Below, piece after piece: positions 35,801 to 46,417 of a stretch of 64,000 bases of DNA. The notes beneath the pieces were generated by a model. The model saw nothing but the letters and a program-made list of their open reading frames with translations. It was not told where the DNA came from and ran no database searches. Numbering within the stretch: position 1 is the stretch's first letter; each line of letters begins with the position of its first letter. The translations under genes were made by a program, and so were the position numbers. The stretch is from Beroe forskalii (taxonomy: Eukaryota; Ctenophora; Nuda; Beroida; Beroidae), in the NCBI GenBank assembly GCA_011033025.1, contig WFMF01000240.1:186001-250000 (forward strand), read 5' to 3'.

Positions 35801-37748
35801 GCTATTTTGACTAATCTGTTTAAAATATGCCAATAAATTCCCCTCTGTAAAATTTAAGACGTTTAGAAATTAAGATCTGAAGAAATTAAGACACGAACAA
35901 ATTGAAGATTTTCGCAACTTTCTTATTCAGTTGGTTGCTTCAGTCGGGTTATACTCAAGAGTCGCATTGTTTCAATTATTTAGCACAACTATTGTGAACC
36001 AACAGTTATCACTTATCGATCATAAATATTTCTTTCAAAATTTCCGTTACCTTATTGGCCTTTATTTAGCCGGCCTTTTTTTTAGCCGGCCTTTTTTTTT
36101 AACCGGCCCTTTGGACAAAAATCGAATCCTCTTTGAACCGTTTTAACCGGCCCCTTGGACAAAATTTTTTCTATTGGTTACCAAGGTCAAGGATTTTATG
36201 CTCTAAAATGGCCAATAAAACCAATTTTAGTTAATAAATTGCATCAAAAGACCCAAATACCGGTCTAATTTCATGATACAGGTCATTATCGTGTCATATA
36301 ATGGCGTTCAAGAGAATCTAACACTGTATAAGGCAATTCATAAAAGTTTCCTTTGACTTAGATTTACTGGCCTTTAATTTGACCGGCCCCACTTTAAGGT
36401 TAAACCGGCCCTTTGGACAAAAATCTCAAAGTCGTTTTTGTCCTTAAGGGCCGGTTAAATAAAGGCCAATAAGGTATATAAATTTCAGTTATCACTTATC
36501 GATCATGAATACTTTCTTTCAAAATTTACGTTTTCAAACATGGAATAAATGCTTTTGTAAAGCGGATAAACCAATTTTTTGACCAGCATCTTTAGACTTG
36601 GTCATGATCACTTATAATTATAAAAAAAGTCGCATTTGCAATGGCATCTTTGAGTCCGTTGCTATGTAAGTATGTGAATGAATACTTAGAAGACTACAAT
36701 TTACTCAATTGATCCATCAAAATTCCATAATTCTATTAGTATAGGGCGAGATAAAACTTGGCATTGACGTCTGAGAGTTGAGAATTGTTAATTTTGAAAT
36801 TGTCCCAAATGTCCCAGTTGCCCAAAATGTCAAATGACAGTTCCAAACTCAAAAAAGGCTAATTGGGACAGGGACATATGGGACAATTTGGGCAGTGACA
36901 TGTTTAAGATCCCCGTCTAGAGTTCTCATACTAAAACAGTGTAGAATTAGAATTATTTAAGTCACCACTGTAGATATGGTGACTGGAGGTCCTGACGGGA
37001 ACTGCAAATTCCCTGAGCAAACTGCAAAATTTCTAGGATCGCAGAGCTAATTTCATGGATGTTGCATCAACTCGACAAATCTGCAGTTTGTTCGAGTGTC
37101 ACAGCATTCAAGACGAACCTTTCAATAAAGTTATGGTCCAAACTGCAGTTTGGCTTCACAAGAAAATCAGATTTTTCAGGCATTTCTGGGGTCTTAGGTT
37201 TCGTAGTAGAATTATGGTTCCAAACAGTTTATTCATGTATGCAACCTCTGGCTCCTGGGGGTGCGCCCCCAGACCCCCGCCTTTAATTCAGTACCAATAT
37301 GGATTTTAAATGTAAACTGAATAGTAAAAATTTTTTCTTTTAGAAATATCACTTCCACGAAATTTCTAAATTTTTGCAACCTCTGGCTTCTGGAGACGGC
37401 GCCCCAAGAACCCTGCCCTGTAGGTTTGTAGAAAAGGCCCGACCTATTAGCCTGTTACTTGCTTTTGCGAACGAGGTGGCGTGAAGCGCTGCCGAGTGAG
37501 CTACAATGAAACCAAACTGCAAGAAATTTCTCGGGAACTGCAAAAAAATATTAGCTGCACCTATGATTTAAGTTCAAATCACTTCAGTAATGCCGGACCC
37601 TATATAAAATATTTCAGAGTGAGGAAGGAGGTGGCGAGGAGGAGGATTTGGTGTGCCACTTCATAGCACTCCAGCTCATCCAGATAGCTGCCAGGATTGA
37701 CAGGGACCTTGAGAGGAGGAGACTACAGAGAAGACACTTCATTCTACG
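29851..37748 (+). CDS. Two exons of an unrecognised gene with a BH3-like amphipathic helix
   Basis: Exon 29851-29966 reads ILADTGFPQAQDVLSSSLAM, NDDDEYPALQAVNGALN and ends in phase 0 at AAC|GTGAGT. Exon 37618-37748 starts in phase 0 after TATTTCAG with SEEGGGEEEDLVCHFIALQL, then IQIAARIDRDLERRRLQ, and ends CG|GTACAT. The second exon fits the BH3 spacing I-x3-L-x2-I-small-x-x-I-D, except that the usual Asp after the small residue is Ala. It could be a BCL-2-family (BAK/BID-like) member, but no BH1/BH2 exon was found, and a simple charged helix is an alternative. The acidic pre-helix stretch and matching phases support both exons belonging to one transcript. Upstream and downstream exons were not found. 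The 7.6-kb intron carries nested mobile elements. Confidence 0.45.
30576..30590. repeat. 15-bp target site duplication, left copy
   Basis: TATGATGAAGAATTA occurs here and at 33213-33227, exactly bracketing the Penelope-like copy 30591-33212. This defines the insertion. Confidence 0.85.
30591..33212 (-). mobile_element. Penelope-like retroelement copy 1, broken and with an inverted 5' end
   Basis: Reads on the minus strand. Its 3' long repeat (30591-31010) ends TACTAGT/ACTAGTA. Its 5' end is a second copy of the same repeat in the opposite orientation (about 32890-33212), joined to the coding sequence inside GAATTTTGTCGTCATTTTC, where the full element has other sequence. So the first 85 or so codons are missing and replaced by inverted repeat DNA, as in template-switch or twin-priming products. 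The target duplication at 33213-33227 closes it. Coding differences from the intact copy are few, so the insertion is young. Confidence 0.8.
31050..32906 (-). pseudogene. Penelope-like RT/GIY-YIG ORF, 5'-truncated with frameshifts
   Basis: Contains the RT core (FDIVEFYPSIS, GLYRDDGLAII) and the CNCR…CPLQGHC motif, as in the intact copy. A one-base deletion near 32041 (missing C of AAGCTTGGG) throws the frame after the YRDD motif. A second lesion near 31349-31356 (two Cs missing relative to the intact copy) separates the frame before the GIY-YIG domain. The start Met at 32904-32906 comes from fused repeat DNA (MTTKFVK), not from the original N-terminus. Confidence 0.85.
33213..33227. repeat. 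15-bp target site duplication, right copy
   Basis: Identical to 30576-30590. Confidence 0.85.
33860..34570. repeat. CT-rich region with a direct duplication about 290 bp apart
   Basis: ACTCTCCCTACATGACATTCCT with its downstream CTCCCTCCATTCCTCCATC block occurs at about 34107-34190 and 34394-34475. Minus-strand translations share EEWRELQR and MSCRESLW, but reading frames break between the segments. It is either a pyrimidine-rich repeat or a decayed minus-strand coding sequence. Confidence 0.55.
35133..35396 (-). CDS. Possible small single-pass membrane protein or exon, uncertain
   Basis: An 87-residue open frame with a polar N-terminal half, one convincing membrane segment (WIILLVFGGTGLMILIGWMA, about residues 38-57) followed by basic residues (KFKREV) and an acidic/polar tail. 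The charge pattern suits a type I or III single-pass protein. No family is recognised and it may be chance or an exon of the decayed minus-strand sequence at 33.8-34.6 kb. Confidence 0.2.
   Translation of the reverse strand: MSQTFTQIFKKNNTSMEEMFPPLITNCKEGEGTGTGWIILLVFGGTGLMILIGWMAALNGYLIKFKREVAITTENELQVGIGEQDRR
36003..36530. mobile_element. MITE-like element with TA target and CCTTATTGGCC ends, flanked by a 45-bp direct repeat
   Basis: The element proper is 36050-36474: CCTTATTGGCCTTTATTTA at the left is the inverted match of TAAATAAAGGCCAATAAGG at the right, with TA on each side (36048-36049 and 36475-36476), as in Tc1/mariner-related MITEs. Interior words AACCGGCCCTTTGGACAAAA repeat three to four times. 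Outside, CAGTTATCACTTATCGATCA…CAAAATTT at 36003-36047 recurs at 36486-36530, so the insertion sits in a duplicated tract. Confidence 0.65.
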
Positions 37749-39900
37749 GTACATTTTCACATTTGCCACGCGCATTTACGATCTTTTCTTTCGGTTTTAG
37801 TAAGGAAGCTTAGTCGGAGAACACTAAGGTTTAAGCTTGTGTGAGCCTTGACAGTGGCGACTCCTCGTCACTCTATATGATCATTATTTATTAAAAGTCA
37901 AATACAATAATCGGATATTTTAATTGAGTTGAAACAATGAACATTGACGTGTGATATTGGTGCTGACCGTAAGACCAACCGTAAATTATTTCTGTAAAAT
38001 GCATGGATTTGATTGATATTCCGTCATTTCAAGGATGATAGCTATTTACAAAAATTGAAAACTGCTCAGTGAGCTATCACCATTGGTCGCCTCGAGTTTG
38101 GTTTTTTACTTACTTTGGGGTGGAACGGTAATATCCGGCCGAAGCCCTACTAACCGAGCCTCGAGTTTGTAATCTGACGTGATCACATGTCAGCTCCTGA
38201 TTAAAATTATGCTGAGTATTAACAAGAGAATCTCAAATAGCTACCTTGCTTGGAATGATTTTAGAATGAATACTCGAACTGTATGCAGAAATCATAGGCT
38301 TGTATAAACAGTATTTTAGCTCTAGAGTAACTAGCCAGTTTCATGAATATTATCTTTATTAAAACTTTCAGATTTAAGAATGTATGCAGACTGATTTCGT
38401 TCAGAAAACTATGTTTAATACCATTTCCGTATCGGAAACCAAAATTAAAAACTCTTTTGTTAGTTAATTTTCAGAAAATGTTTGAAAATTTGTAGGGAAT
38501 GGGTTGTAACAAATATAAAAATTTCTTCGTTTCAATCTTTATAATTATGTTGACAGTAAAATGATTTCCACTTCAGCAACGAAAAAATGGTAGCATGTTA
38601 TGGTCTCTAAAAACCGAGTAATAATTTTATTGACTTTTGATTTATTGATACTCGTAGAAATCATTTTACTCATATTTGTGTTCAAAATCCTACGAATTTA
38701 TGTTCAAAATTTTAGCAGTTATTTACCATCAAGTTGGCAATTATAATTTTCATCTTTTTAATAACTTCCTTGGCACAGCAACCATTAAAATTAGGATTTT
38801 GAACTTCATTTTAAATGTTTTCGTTATATTGGTTAGATGGAAATATCTATTAGCTGCAAAGCTACACAGCTTAAATTCTATAATATGACGAAGATTAATC
38901 AAAAACATCTTATTTTAATTATAATCTTGTACCTATTTTTACTTCTCAGTACGTTTTATCGGTGCTCACAGCTCATTTCCAAGAAAAAAGGCACATCTTC
39001 TGGCAAATTCATACAAAAATAGCGCCAATTTAGTTAGTATTTGCATTTAGTCCAGAAAAAATAATTTTAATACTGATGTTATTTTCAAAACTAGAAAATT
39101 ATCAAAGATAAGGGCCACCCAGTCCAACTACACATGGTGGTTGGTGGCTGATGGCCTATTGAGGTAATACTGTTGGAACGAGTGAACGACCCTTCATCTC
39201 ACGACACTTTATCTCGAAAAATGTCAACTCTACGCAAAGGTTAGGGCCTGGTTTAGGTTTACGGTTAGGGTATGGGCATGAGTTACTGAGTAAGGGTTTC
39301 AGTTACGGTTAGGGTCAGGACAGGAAGATGAAGTGTCCTGAGATGAAATGTCGTGTACCCATCGTGTTTGGCATTCTGTAACTTAAGTTTAGAAACTAAT
39401 GAGTACCGATACAATTTATTCTTCCCTCGAGATAAGAATTTACTGAGAAAGTATGTTTCAATGACGTAGTTAGATTTAAATTCCATCTAGTGTTCTTGTG
39501 ATCATCGTTAATTGACGTATTGAGCCCGTGAATACCATCATTATTTAATTATCATAATTATTCATTATTGTTATTTACGTTTATGATATAGTTGAGACTT
39601 ATGGGAGCTGTCAGATACCAATTACGTCAGCATTTTGGGTCATTTTAAACCCCTCCCCCTTTGTCAGCATCTGTCATCATTGTCAACCCTTTCCCATAAT
39701 TGAATTTTGATTATTTTGATTTTATCGTGCATTTGAAAAGGGAATTGGACCCTGTGAGTCATTCTGTAAGAACTCACACAGAAGTCATATCTACGTCATA
39801 AGAGACATTGTAGGTTTAATAAAACCACATTTCGAGGGAGAAATCTAAAAATTATTGCTCACCCTAGCCCCCTCCCATCCCTCTCTGCAGTCCTCGGAAC
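37749..39900. other. Probable intron or intergenic DNA, no recognised exon
   Basis: AT-rich. Contains the second copy of the GTGGAACGGTA repeat (38117-38160) and, at about 39183-39355, words such as CCTTCATCTCACGACACTT and GATGAAGTGTCCTGAGATGAA that match the array at 59.1-59.8 kb. Open frames at 38676-39022 are AT-rich and featureless. Confidence 0.45.
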
Positions 39901-39904
39901 CAGT

Positions 39905-41285
39905 AAACCCGGGATATTCTGATAGTGAGGGGTTTACTAAACCCCTGGGTTTTCTGGTAGCGAGGGGTTCACTAAACCCCTGAGTTTTCTGGTAGGGAGG
40001 GGTTTACTAAACCCCTGGGTTTTCTGGTAGCGAGGGGTTCACTAAACCCCTGAGTTTTCTGGTAGCGAGGGGTTTACTAAACCCCTGGGTTTTCTGGTAG
40101 CGAGGGGTTTACTAAACCCCTGGGTTTTCTGGTAGCGAGGGGTTTACTAAACCCCTGGGTTTTCTGGTAGCGAGGGGTTTACTAAACCCCTGGGTTTTCT
40201 GGTAGGGAGGGGTTTACTAAACCCCTGGGTTTTCTGGTAGCGAGAGGTTTACTAAACCCCTGGGTTTTCTAGTAGCGAGGGGTTTACTAAACCCCTGGGT
40301 TTTCTGGTAGCGAGGGGTTTACTAAACCCCTGGGTTTTCTGGTAGCGAGGGGTTTACTAGACCCCTGGGTTTTCTGGTAGCGAGGGGTTTACTAAACCCC
40401 TTGGTTTTCTGGTAGCGAGGGGTTTACTAAACCCCTGGGTTTTCTGGTAGCGAGGGGTTTACTAAACCCCTGGGTTTTCTGGTAGCGAGGGGTTTACTAA
40501 ACCCCTGGGTTTTCTGGTACCGAGGGGTTTACTAAACCCCTGGGTTTTCTGGTAGCGAGGGGTTTACTAAACCCCTGGGTTTTCTGGTAGCGAGGGTTTA
40601 CTTAACCCCTGGGTTTTCTGGTAGCGAGGGGTTTACTAAACCCCTGGGTTTTTCTGGTAGGGAGGGGTTTACTAAACCCTGGGTTTTCTGGTAGCGAGGG
40701 GTTTACTAAACCCCTGGGTTTTCTGGTAGTGAGGGGTTTACTAAACCCCTGGGTTTTCTGGTAAGGGGTTTACTAAACCCCTGGGTTTTCTGGTAGCGAG
40801 GGGTTTACTAAACCCCTGGGTTTTCTGGTAGCGAGGGGTTTACTTAACCCCTGGGTTTTCTGGTAGCGAGGGGTTTACTAAACCCCTGGGTTTTCTGGTA
40901 GCGAGGGGTTTACTAAACCCCTGGGTTTTCTGGTAGCGAGGGGTTTACTAAACCCCTGGGTTTTCTGGTAGCGAGGGGTTTACTAAACCCCTGGGTTTTC
41001 TGGTAGCGAGGGGTTTACTAAACCCCTGGGTTCTGACATGATATTATGTGGTTTTTCTGGTAGCGAGGTTCCCTGGGTTTAATGTATAACTTAAACCCCT
41101 GGGTTTCTGGTAGCGAGGGGTTTACTAAATATTTAATAATGTGATGTTTACTAAACCCCTCGCATCCAAAGCGTTTCTGAACAATCCAGAGGCAGATTTT
41201 ATTTAAAAATCTTTGAAGTGATTTGGAAATATGATTCACTGAATATTTACTAAACCCTGGGCTTTTCTGGTAGAGGGGTTTCACT
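39905..41285. repeat. 35-bp satellite of hairpin units (GGGGTTTACTAAACCCC)
   Basis: More than 30 tandem copies of a 35-bp unit, each with the palindrome GGGGTTTA-C-TAAACCCC and a linker TGGGTTTTCTGGTAGCGA. The first copies alternate TTTACTAA/TTCACTAA and GGGTTTT/GAGTTTT; the central ones are homogeneous. From about 41030 units decay and are interrupted by non-repeat DNA. The 88-residue minus-strand frame over the end is an artefact. Confidence 0.93.
41175..41225. repeat. Duplicated block CCAGAGGCAGATTTTATTTA (second copy at 41589-41640)
   Basis: About 50 bp (…AAAATCTTTGAAGTG.TTTGG) occurs twice about 410 bp apart in the decayed flank of the 35-bp satellite. Confidence 0.65.
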
Positions 41286-41289
41286 AAAA

Positions 41290-43365
41290 ATTGTGAAGAG
41301 ATTGAGGGACTTTATTCCGTCGAAAATCCAATAGATTTACCTTATTGTTTTATAATCCCTGGGTTTTTTATCGAGGGTTTACCGGCCCTGAAGGACTGGG
41401 AAAAAGCGAAAATACACTTGACTGAAAATTTGAGTGTTTTCTAAATCCACAAAATAAGAAGACATGATATTTTGTGCCGGCTGGGAACTTTGAACATATC
41501 CTAAAATAATATAAACCATTCCGTATTCTGCTGAATGATCAATTCACTTTTGTGATGTTTGGCCATGGAAGATCCATAGCGATTTTTCCAGAGGCAGATT
41601 TTATTTAAAAATCTTTGAAGTGGTTTGGAAAATGATTCCTGCAGATAAAGGGGGTGAGCTCCAGAAAAATTCTGGTTTTGCTTTGAAAATATAAATGTTT
41701 TTGTTCATTTATGTGTAAGTAATGATATATCGTAAATGTTATTAAACTATTCATGTCAGTTATGTTTTACATAGAAACTAGAACTAAAACGATTCTTTGC
41801 GTATTTTAGATTTAGAACAGACTTTTCTAATTACTAACCCAGTTTGTTAACTTTTGACCCAACGAGGATGGCAATGTTGTACCTGATTCTGTTATTAAAA
41901 TGTTGATTTATTAATTTGGATCTGTAATTGGGAGAACAAGGGTGAAGATCGCCATTAAAATGAATTTTTGGATTCTGCAAGGCATTATTTGATTAGCACA
42001 TTCAGCTCTACTCTATTATGATCGTAGAACTAAAAAATATTGCTATGAGAGAGTAAAAGGATCAAAGAATTAAATATTAAAAAGTTTTGTCATACAAAAA
42101 ATACAACATTTCCATCCATATATTTTAGTTTCCTAATTATTTGTCGTGGAGTGGAGTTTAAGAAACACCCAGTTTAACAGAGCTGAACTTAGGCAGGTTC
42201 GTTTCGTTTGTAGGTTCGATACGATTGCGCAGCTCGGCACAGTCGAGTAATTCGTGCAATTTTCGCTCACATCAATGTTTTCAACACATGGTTCTGATGG
42301 TGATTAAATACAGTATAATGATAGGATTCCTAGAAATCTGATTATGACAATGATAACCCACCATATAAGTTCCTAAAAATTTATGATAGTTCAAAAACAC
42401 TTTTTGGTTTTTTGTGCAAGTGAATATTGCAAGTGAAACTGATTGGTGCGGGAAATCGTGCAAGATGTTCCGACTGTACCGAGACGTGCAATTGTTCCGA
42501 ACCTAGAAACGTACTGAACCTGCATTCGGGACAGGGACTGCCAATGTGGCGCACAACTTGGGTGTCATAAAACTCAGGAATTTCTGGCTGTAACGTACCT
42601 TAGGACTAGGAGGTTTATTTATAAAGGTTGTAATTTGGGGATTTTTCAGAAAAATCCCCATTTTTCCACACCACGACAGTTCAATTTGAAAATGACGTCA
42701 TGTTAACAAGAGTAATGATTGAGAAAATCCCCATATTTTCAACTTACCAAAATTTGAAACACCGAAATTTTATCCCAAATAAATACACCTCCTAAGGTTT
42801 AGGTAAATGTCGCGAGTTCTGAGAACTTGGGTGCCATTAAAGTACAATGCGGGACTCGGAAATTACAGAATGATTCCCATTTCTCAAACTCGCGACACCA
42901 GTGAATAAAGATGGAGGCAGGAGAGTATACAGAAGACGTGAAGCAATATGAAGAACAAAATTTAAATATCACAGTATTCAATGTGATTTTCCCATCTTTA
43001 GTAAGCCAATAAACATTTCTTGCTGGGCGTTTCTTATTCATCAGAGAATGTTTTAAGAAGGCGTTGGGTCCGAAAATTTGACTAAAACCTTTTTACGAAT
43101 TACGTGCTACTAAAGGAAGTTTATTTATTAAAACATTTTTACAATTCTTTTAACAATCCTCGATTCTTTTAATTTATTTTAATTTACCGCTGATTTATCA
43201 TTTATTAATGAGTGTTCGTTAAACTATTATTAAAGTTAAACAAAAGGGGAATGTCATTATGATTATTTGACAATAATTATTATATCAATGATAATCAATT
43301 CTTTCTGATACCATGTTTTAGTGTTATATCGATGTTTTTCTCGTTTATTTTTTACTTTATCTACC
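41290..43365. other. AT-rich DNA without recognised genes
   Basis: No coding signal. Words such as AAAATCCCCATTTTTCC and AATCCCCATATTTTC (about 42650-42740) look like weak inverted repeats and resemble a stretch of the ATG16L1 intron 2 near 12595-12640. Confidence 0.4.
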
Positions 43366-43369
43366 AGTA

Positions 43370-44345
43370 CCTTGTCTGACGTCGACGGGGGTCAGGCAAC
43401 GCCTGACAACCAGTACCTAGCATTCTCATTCAAAATGAAATGTCATGGTACAAAATTTGATTTGTAAACTTATAAAACAAACAGATTTACTTGCATGTTG
43501 CCATTGCCAAGCATACTTCCATTCCCAATTTGTCCACAAGACTTGTGGCATGGTGAAATAAAGTGTATGGGTAACCAGCCTAGGTCAGTTCATTATAGGT
43601 TATATAATATGTCGTTCAGTTTGTCATTAGCACCGGGAAAGAACTCACTAAGAATACTAAGTACTTCGCCACCTACTACTGTTAGCTAAGGGGTGCGTCC
43701 CTGGTGTGTATGGTGGGGCGCCGCGAGTATCTCGAGTATGTGATCTATTTATCAAAAGATTCTTCTTCATATTCGTATTATAAGTCTGGCGACCTGCCAG
43801 GCTACAAAGTAAATCCTCGTGACTGGCTCAGCGTTTCGTGCATGGATAGCGTCAACCACTTTTCTCTGTACTGAGTATATTTTGTTAGCACTCACACGAT
43901 GAATACAATTACACATACAAACATACGTTGTTCATCATCGCGATATTAAGCGAATATAAGTACTACCGGTTCTAATTCAGGTTTTGTGCTATGGTTTCCA
44001 AGCTCACAATGGTATGTTGGAATTGCTTGTCCGACGTCGAGGGGGTCAGCAGACAGGCAACACTAGACAAGGTAATCTGGTATTGCTATTGCTAAACACG
44101 CACCTTTAAGTTTAAGGCCTATAGGTCAATGTCATGGACATAATTTAAACGGGCATTATATTTACAATGCCCGTATCAATTTCCATCAAAATCAAAATCG
44201 CGCTGAAGTTGTAGACGTTGTCTTTGGCGGACGTTGCCACGTCCAACGTCGCGACGGAGTCGTTGCCAGGTCAGGCGTTACCAGCTGCCCCCCCCTCGCG
44301 CGGGCTTGTCTGACGTCGTCAGACAACGCCTGACAAGCGCTGCCC
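43370..44345. repeat. Region with three dispersed copies of a CTTGTC.GACGTCG inverted-repeat motif
   Basis: CTTGTCTGACGTCGACGGGGGTCAGG near 43372, CTTGTCCGACGTCGAGGGGG near 44026 and CTTGTCTGACGTCGTCAGACAACGCC near 44308 share a palindromic core and a following CCTGACAA-type arm. Likely transposon-derived. Confidence 0.5.
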
Positions 44346-44689
44346 GGGCCACGACTTTGCTAAACCCGTATACCCCTGTTTGAGTTGCGCGTAGACACAC
44401 ACACCTATGCTGCAGCTGTATGCGGGCTTAGAAAGCCACGACTCGGGTCTGAACTAGTGAACTCTGACGACGTATTTCTAAACCCAGGCCCACATTTTTT
44501 AATGTCTCTGTGTCTAAAACATAAAATTCATGAAAAACACGTCTAAAACACAAAAACACATGTAGAAAAAAGTAAGCCTGTTGAGCCATGAATTTCCAAA
44601 GCCCGCATACTCATAGGTGTGTGCACGCGCCGCGCAACGCAAACATAACAGGGATATACGTGTTTAAATTTAGCAAGCCATGAGTGTTA

Positions 44690-45025
44690 CCGAGGGCGTC
44701 CCCAGTAACTAGTCGCGCTTAACGCGAACGCGACGCTGCGCTGCCCGGCGCGGCGGCGCGCGTACTTCGTGCGTGAAACCAAAGTGAAAGCTTCACCCCA
44801 TCAAATGCTAATTGCCCTAACCAGGACCACGTGGTTTCGCGCTGCGGCCGCATTGCCGCGTCGCGTGTTGCCCCAGGCCTAACCAGCGCCCTGGTTTCGC
44901 GCACGGAGTGCGCGGCGCGGCACCCCTGGTTAGGGGAACGTCGCGTGTTTCTCTAACCAGATCCCTAGTTTTACGCGCGCGCCGCGTTTCGCGACACCCC
45001 CTGGTAATTAGGGGAACGCCGGCGC
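44690..45025. repeat. CpG-rich repeat block with CTAACCAG/CTGGTT words
   Basis: Strongly CG-rich. CTAACCAG…CCTGGTTTCGCG words occur several times between 44815 and 44950, and a match to the 7031-7076 repeat is present in inverted orientation. Both-strand open frames here reflect composition. Confidence 0.55.
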
Positions 45026-45099
45026 GTTTTGGGGAAAAAAGGAAGAACCCCCCCTTAAAAAAAATTTTGTGGTTTTTTTCTCTGTCAGCTGATAGCCTG

Positions 45100-46415
45100 T
45101 TACGATTCGGCGAATGATAGAGTCGGTCTAGAAGTCCTGACGAGATTGAGGATAGAATTTCACAATGTCAAACTTTATGAAACCAGGACTTTTCATGTTC
45201 TTTATGGTGCCAAACCAGTTCAAAACCTCGATGTACTTTTCCATTGGTTGACCCCGTGTTGGCACGGTTTCAAGCACAACGCGTTCAAGAATGCTCTTGC
45301 TGACTTGTCCCATGCTGGACTTCATGAGGTTGATCAGACGACATTTAGGGTTGGAGAAGAAATTGTCTTTGTGGTCTTAAAGCTAACAAAACACTGATTT
45401 TCAGTATTGTTCTATTTTGTCGTCGATGTCCAGTTTTGAAGCTAGTGTCTTTTGTTTCTTCATTGACTCTGCTCTGTTCTGCTGAATTTCCTAGTTTGTA
45501 GTCTTTAGTGATGCTGTTGAGGACGGTTTCCTTATACTTTTCTGGAGCAATCTGGTAAAGGTTTGTAGTCTTATCAGCTTCAACCACAACATTTTTACCA
45601 GATTTCAAAGATTCCAGGTCTTTGTCCATCTTTTCTGAAATTCGTTTTGGAGTCTGAAAATTTGATATCGCTAATGATCTTGTAGATGTCGTTTCAAAAA
45701 TTTGAAAGGGCAGGGTTTTGAGGGGCGTCTTGTGAGATTTTAGGCCAAAATTTTTGAGTAACAGGGCTCCATCCTCTTCATCTTCACTTTCCAAATTTTG
45801 CCGTTTTCGACCAAAACACTTTCCATCTGACTCTCCGAATGAAGCTTTCAGTCTGAGATATCAGTGTCTTTAGATAAACATTATGCTTTGGGATGGGTAT
45901 GTTCTTCAGGCTGTATCCCAAATTACATCTCCGTAATTCTGCCATGTGCTTTACTTTGCTGCGCTTAGTATCAAAGTGCTCTCACTGATCGGAGCTAATA
46001 CTAGTACGTTTTGGAACTAACTGCAAGACAGTGCTCGACAAGTTTCCGAGGAAACGAGGAGCGAAATACAAAGTACCAAGTAAAACGATCGGGTTCCAAC
46101 TCAAAGTTTCATGTACTTACGTACAATCTTCAGGGATGTTCCCAACTGGGCAATAATTACGGAAATGACATAATGGTATTACTCCTTTATAAAATCACAC
46201 CAAACCCAATTTCTCATAAAAACTAAAATCTAAGACATGGGAAGTATTTTGGAACGAATTATGGCAGTTGCTGTGTCGTAAATTTAATTAACTTAAAACG
46301 GTCGTTCAATTTATAAAATTATTTGTCAGATTAAAATCAATGAAAATACCAAAACACTGCTTCTCAAGCTGAAAATGACGACAAAATTCGTAAAAAATAA
46401 TAAAATTTAATAAAA
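45100..46415 (-). mobile_element. Penelope-like copy 3: 5' portion only, inverted against copy 2
   Basis: Reads on the minus strand from the long repeat at 46415-46006 through the start codon region (complement of GCACATGGCAG near 45945) into the coding sequence, and stops around 45100 in the RT core. It has many single-base losses in short runs relative to copies 1 and 2 (for example near 45160, 45235 and 45400), so no long frame survives. It mirrors 46419-47640. Confidence 0.8.
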
Positions 46416-46417
46416 TA

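Noticed and set aside
39905-41285. Possible CRISPR array with palindromic repeats
   Set aside because: Units are contiguous 35-mers with identical linkers, so there are no spacers. It is satellite DNA.
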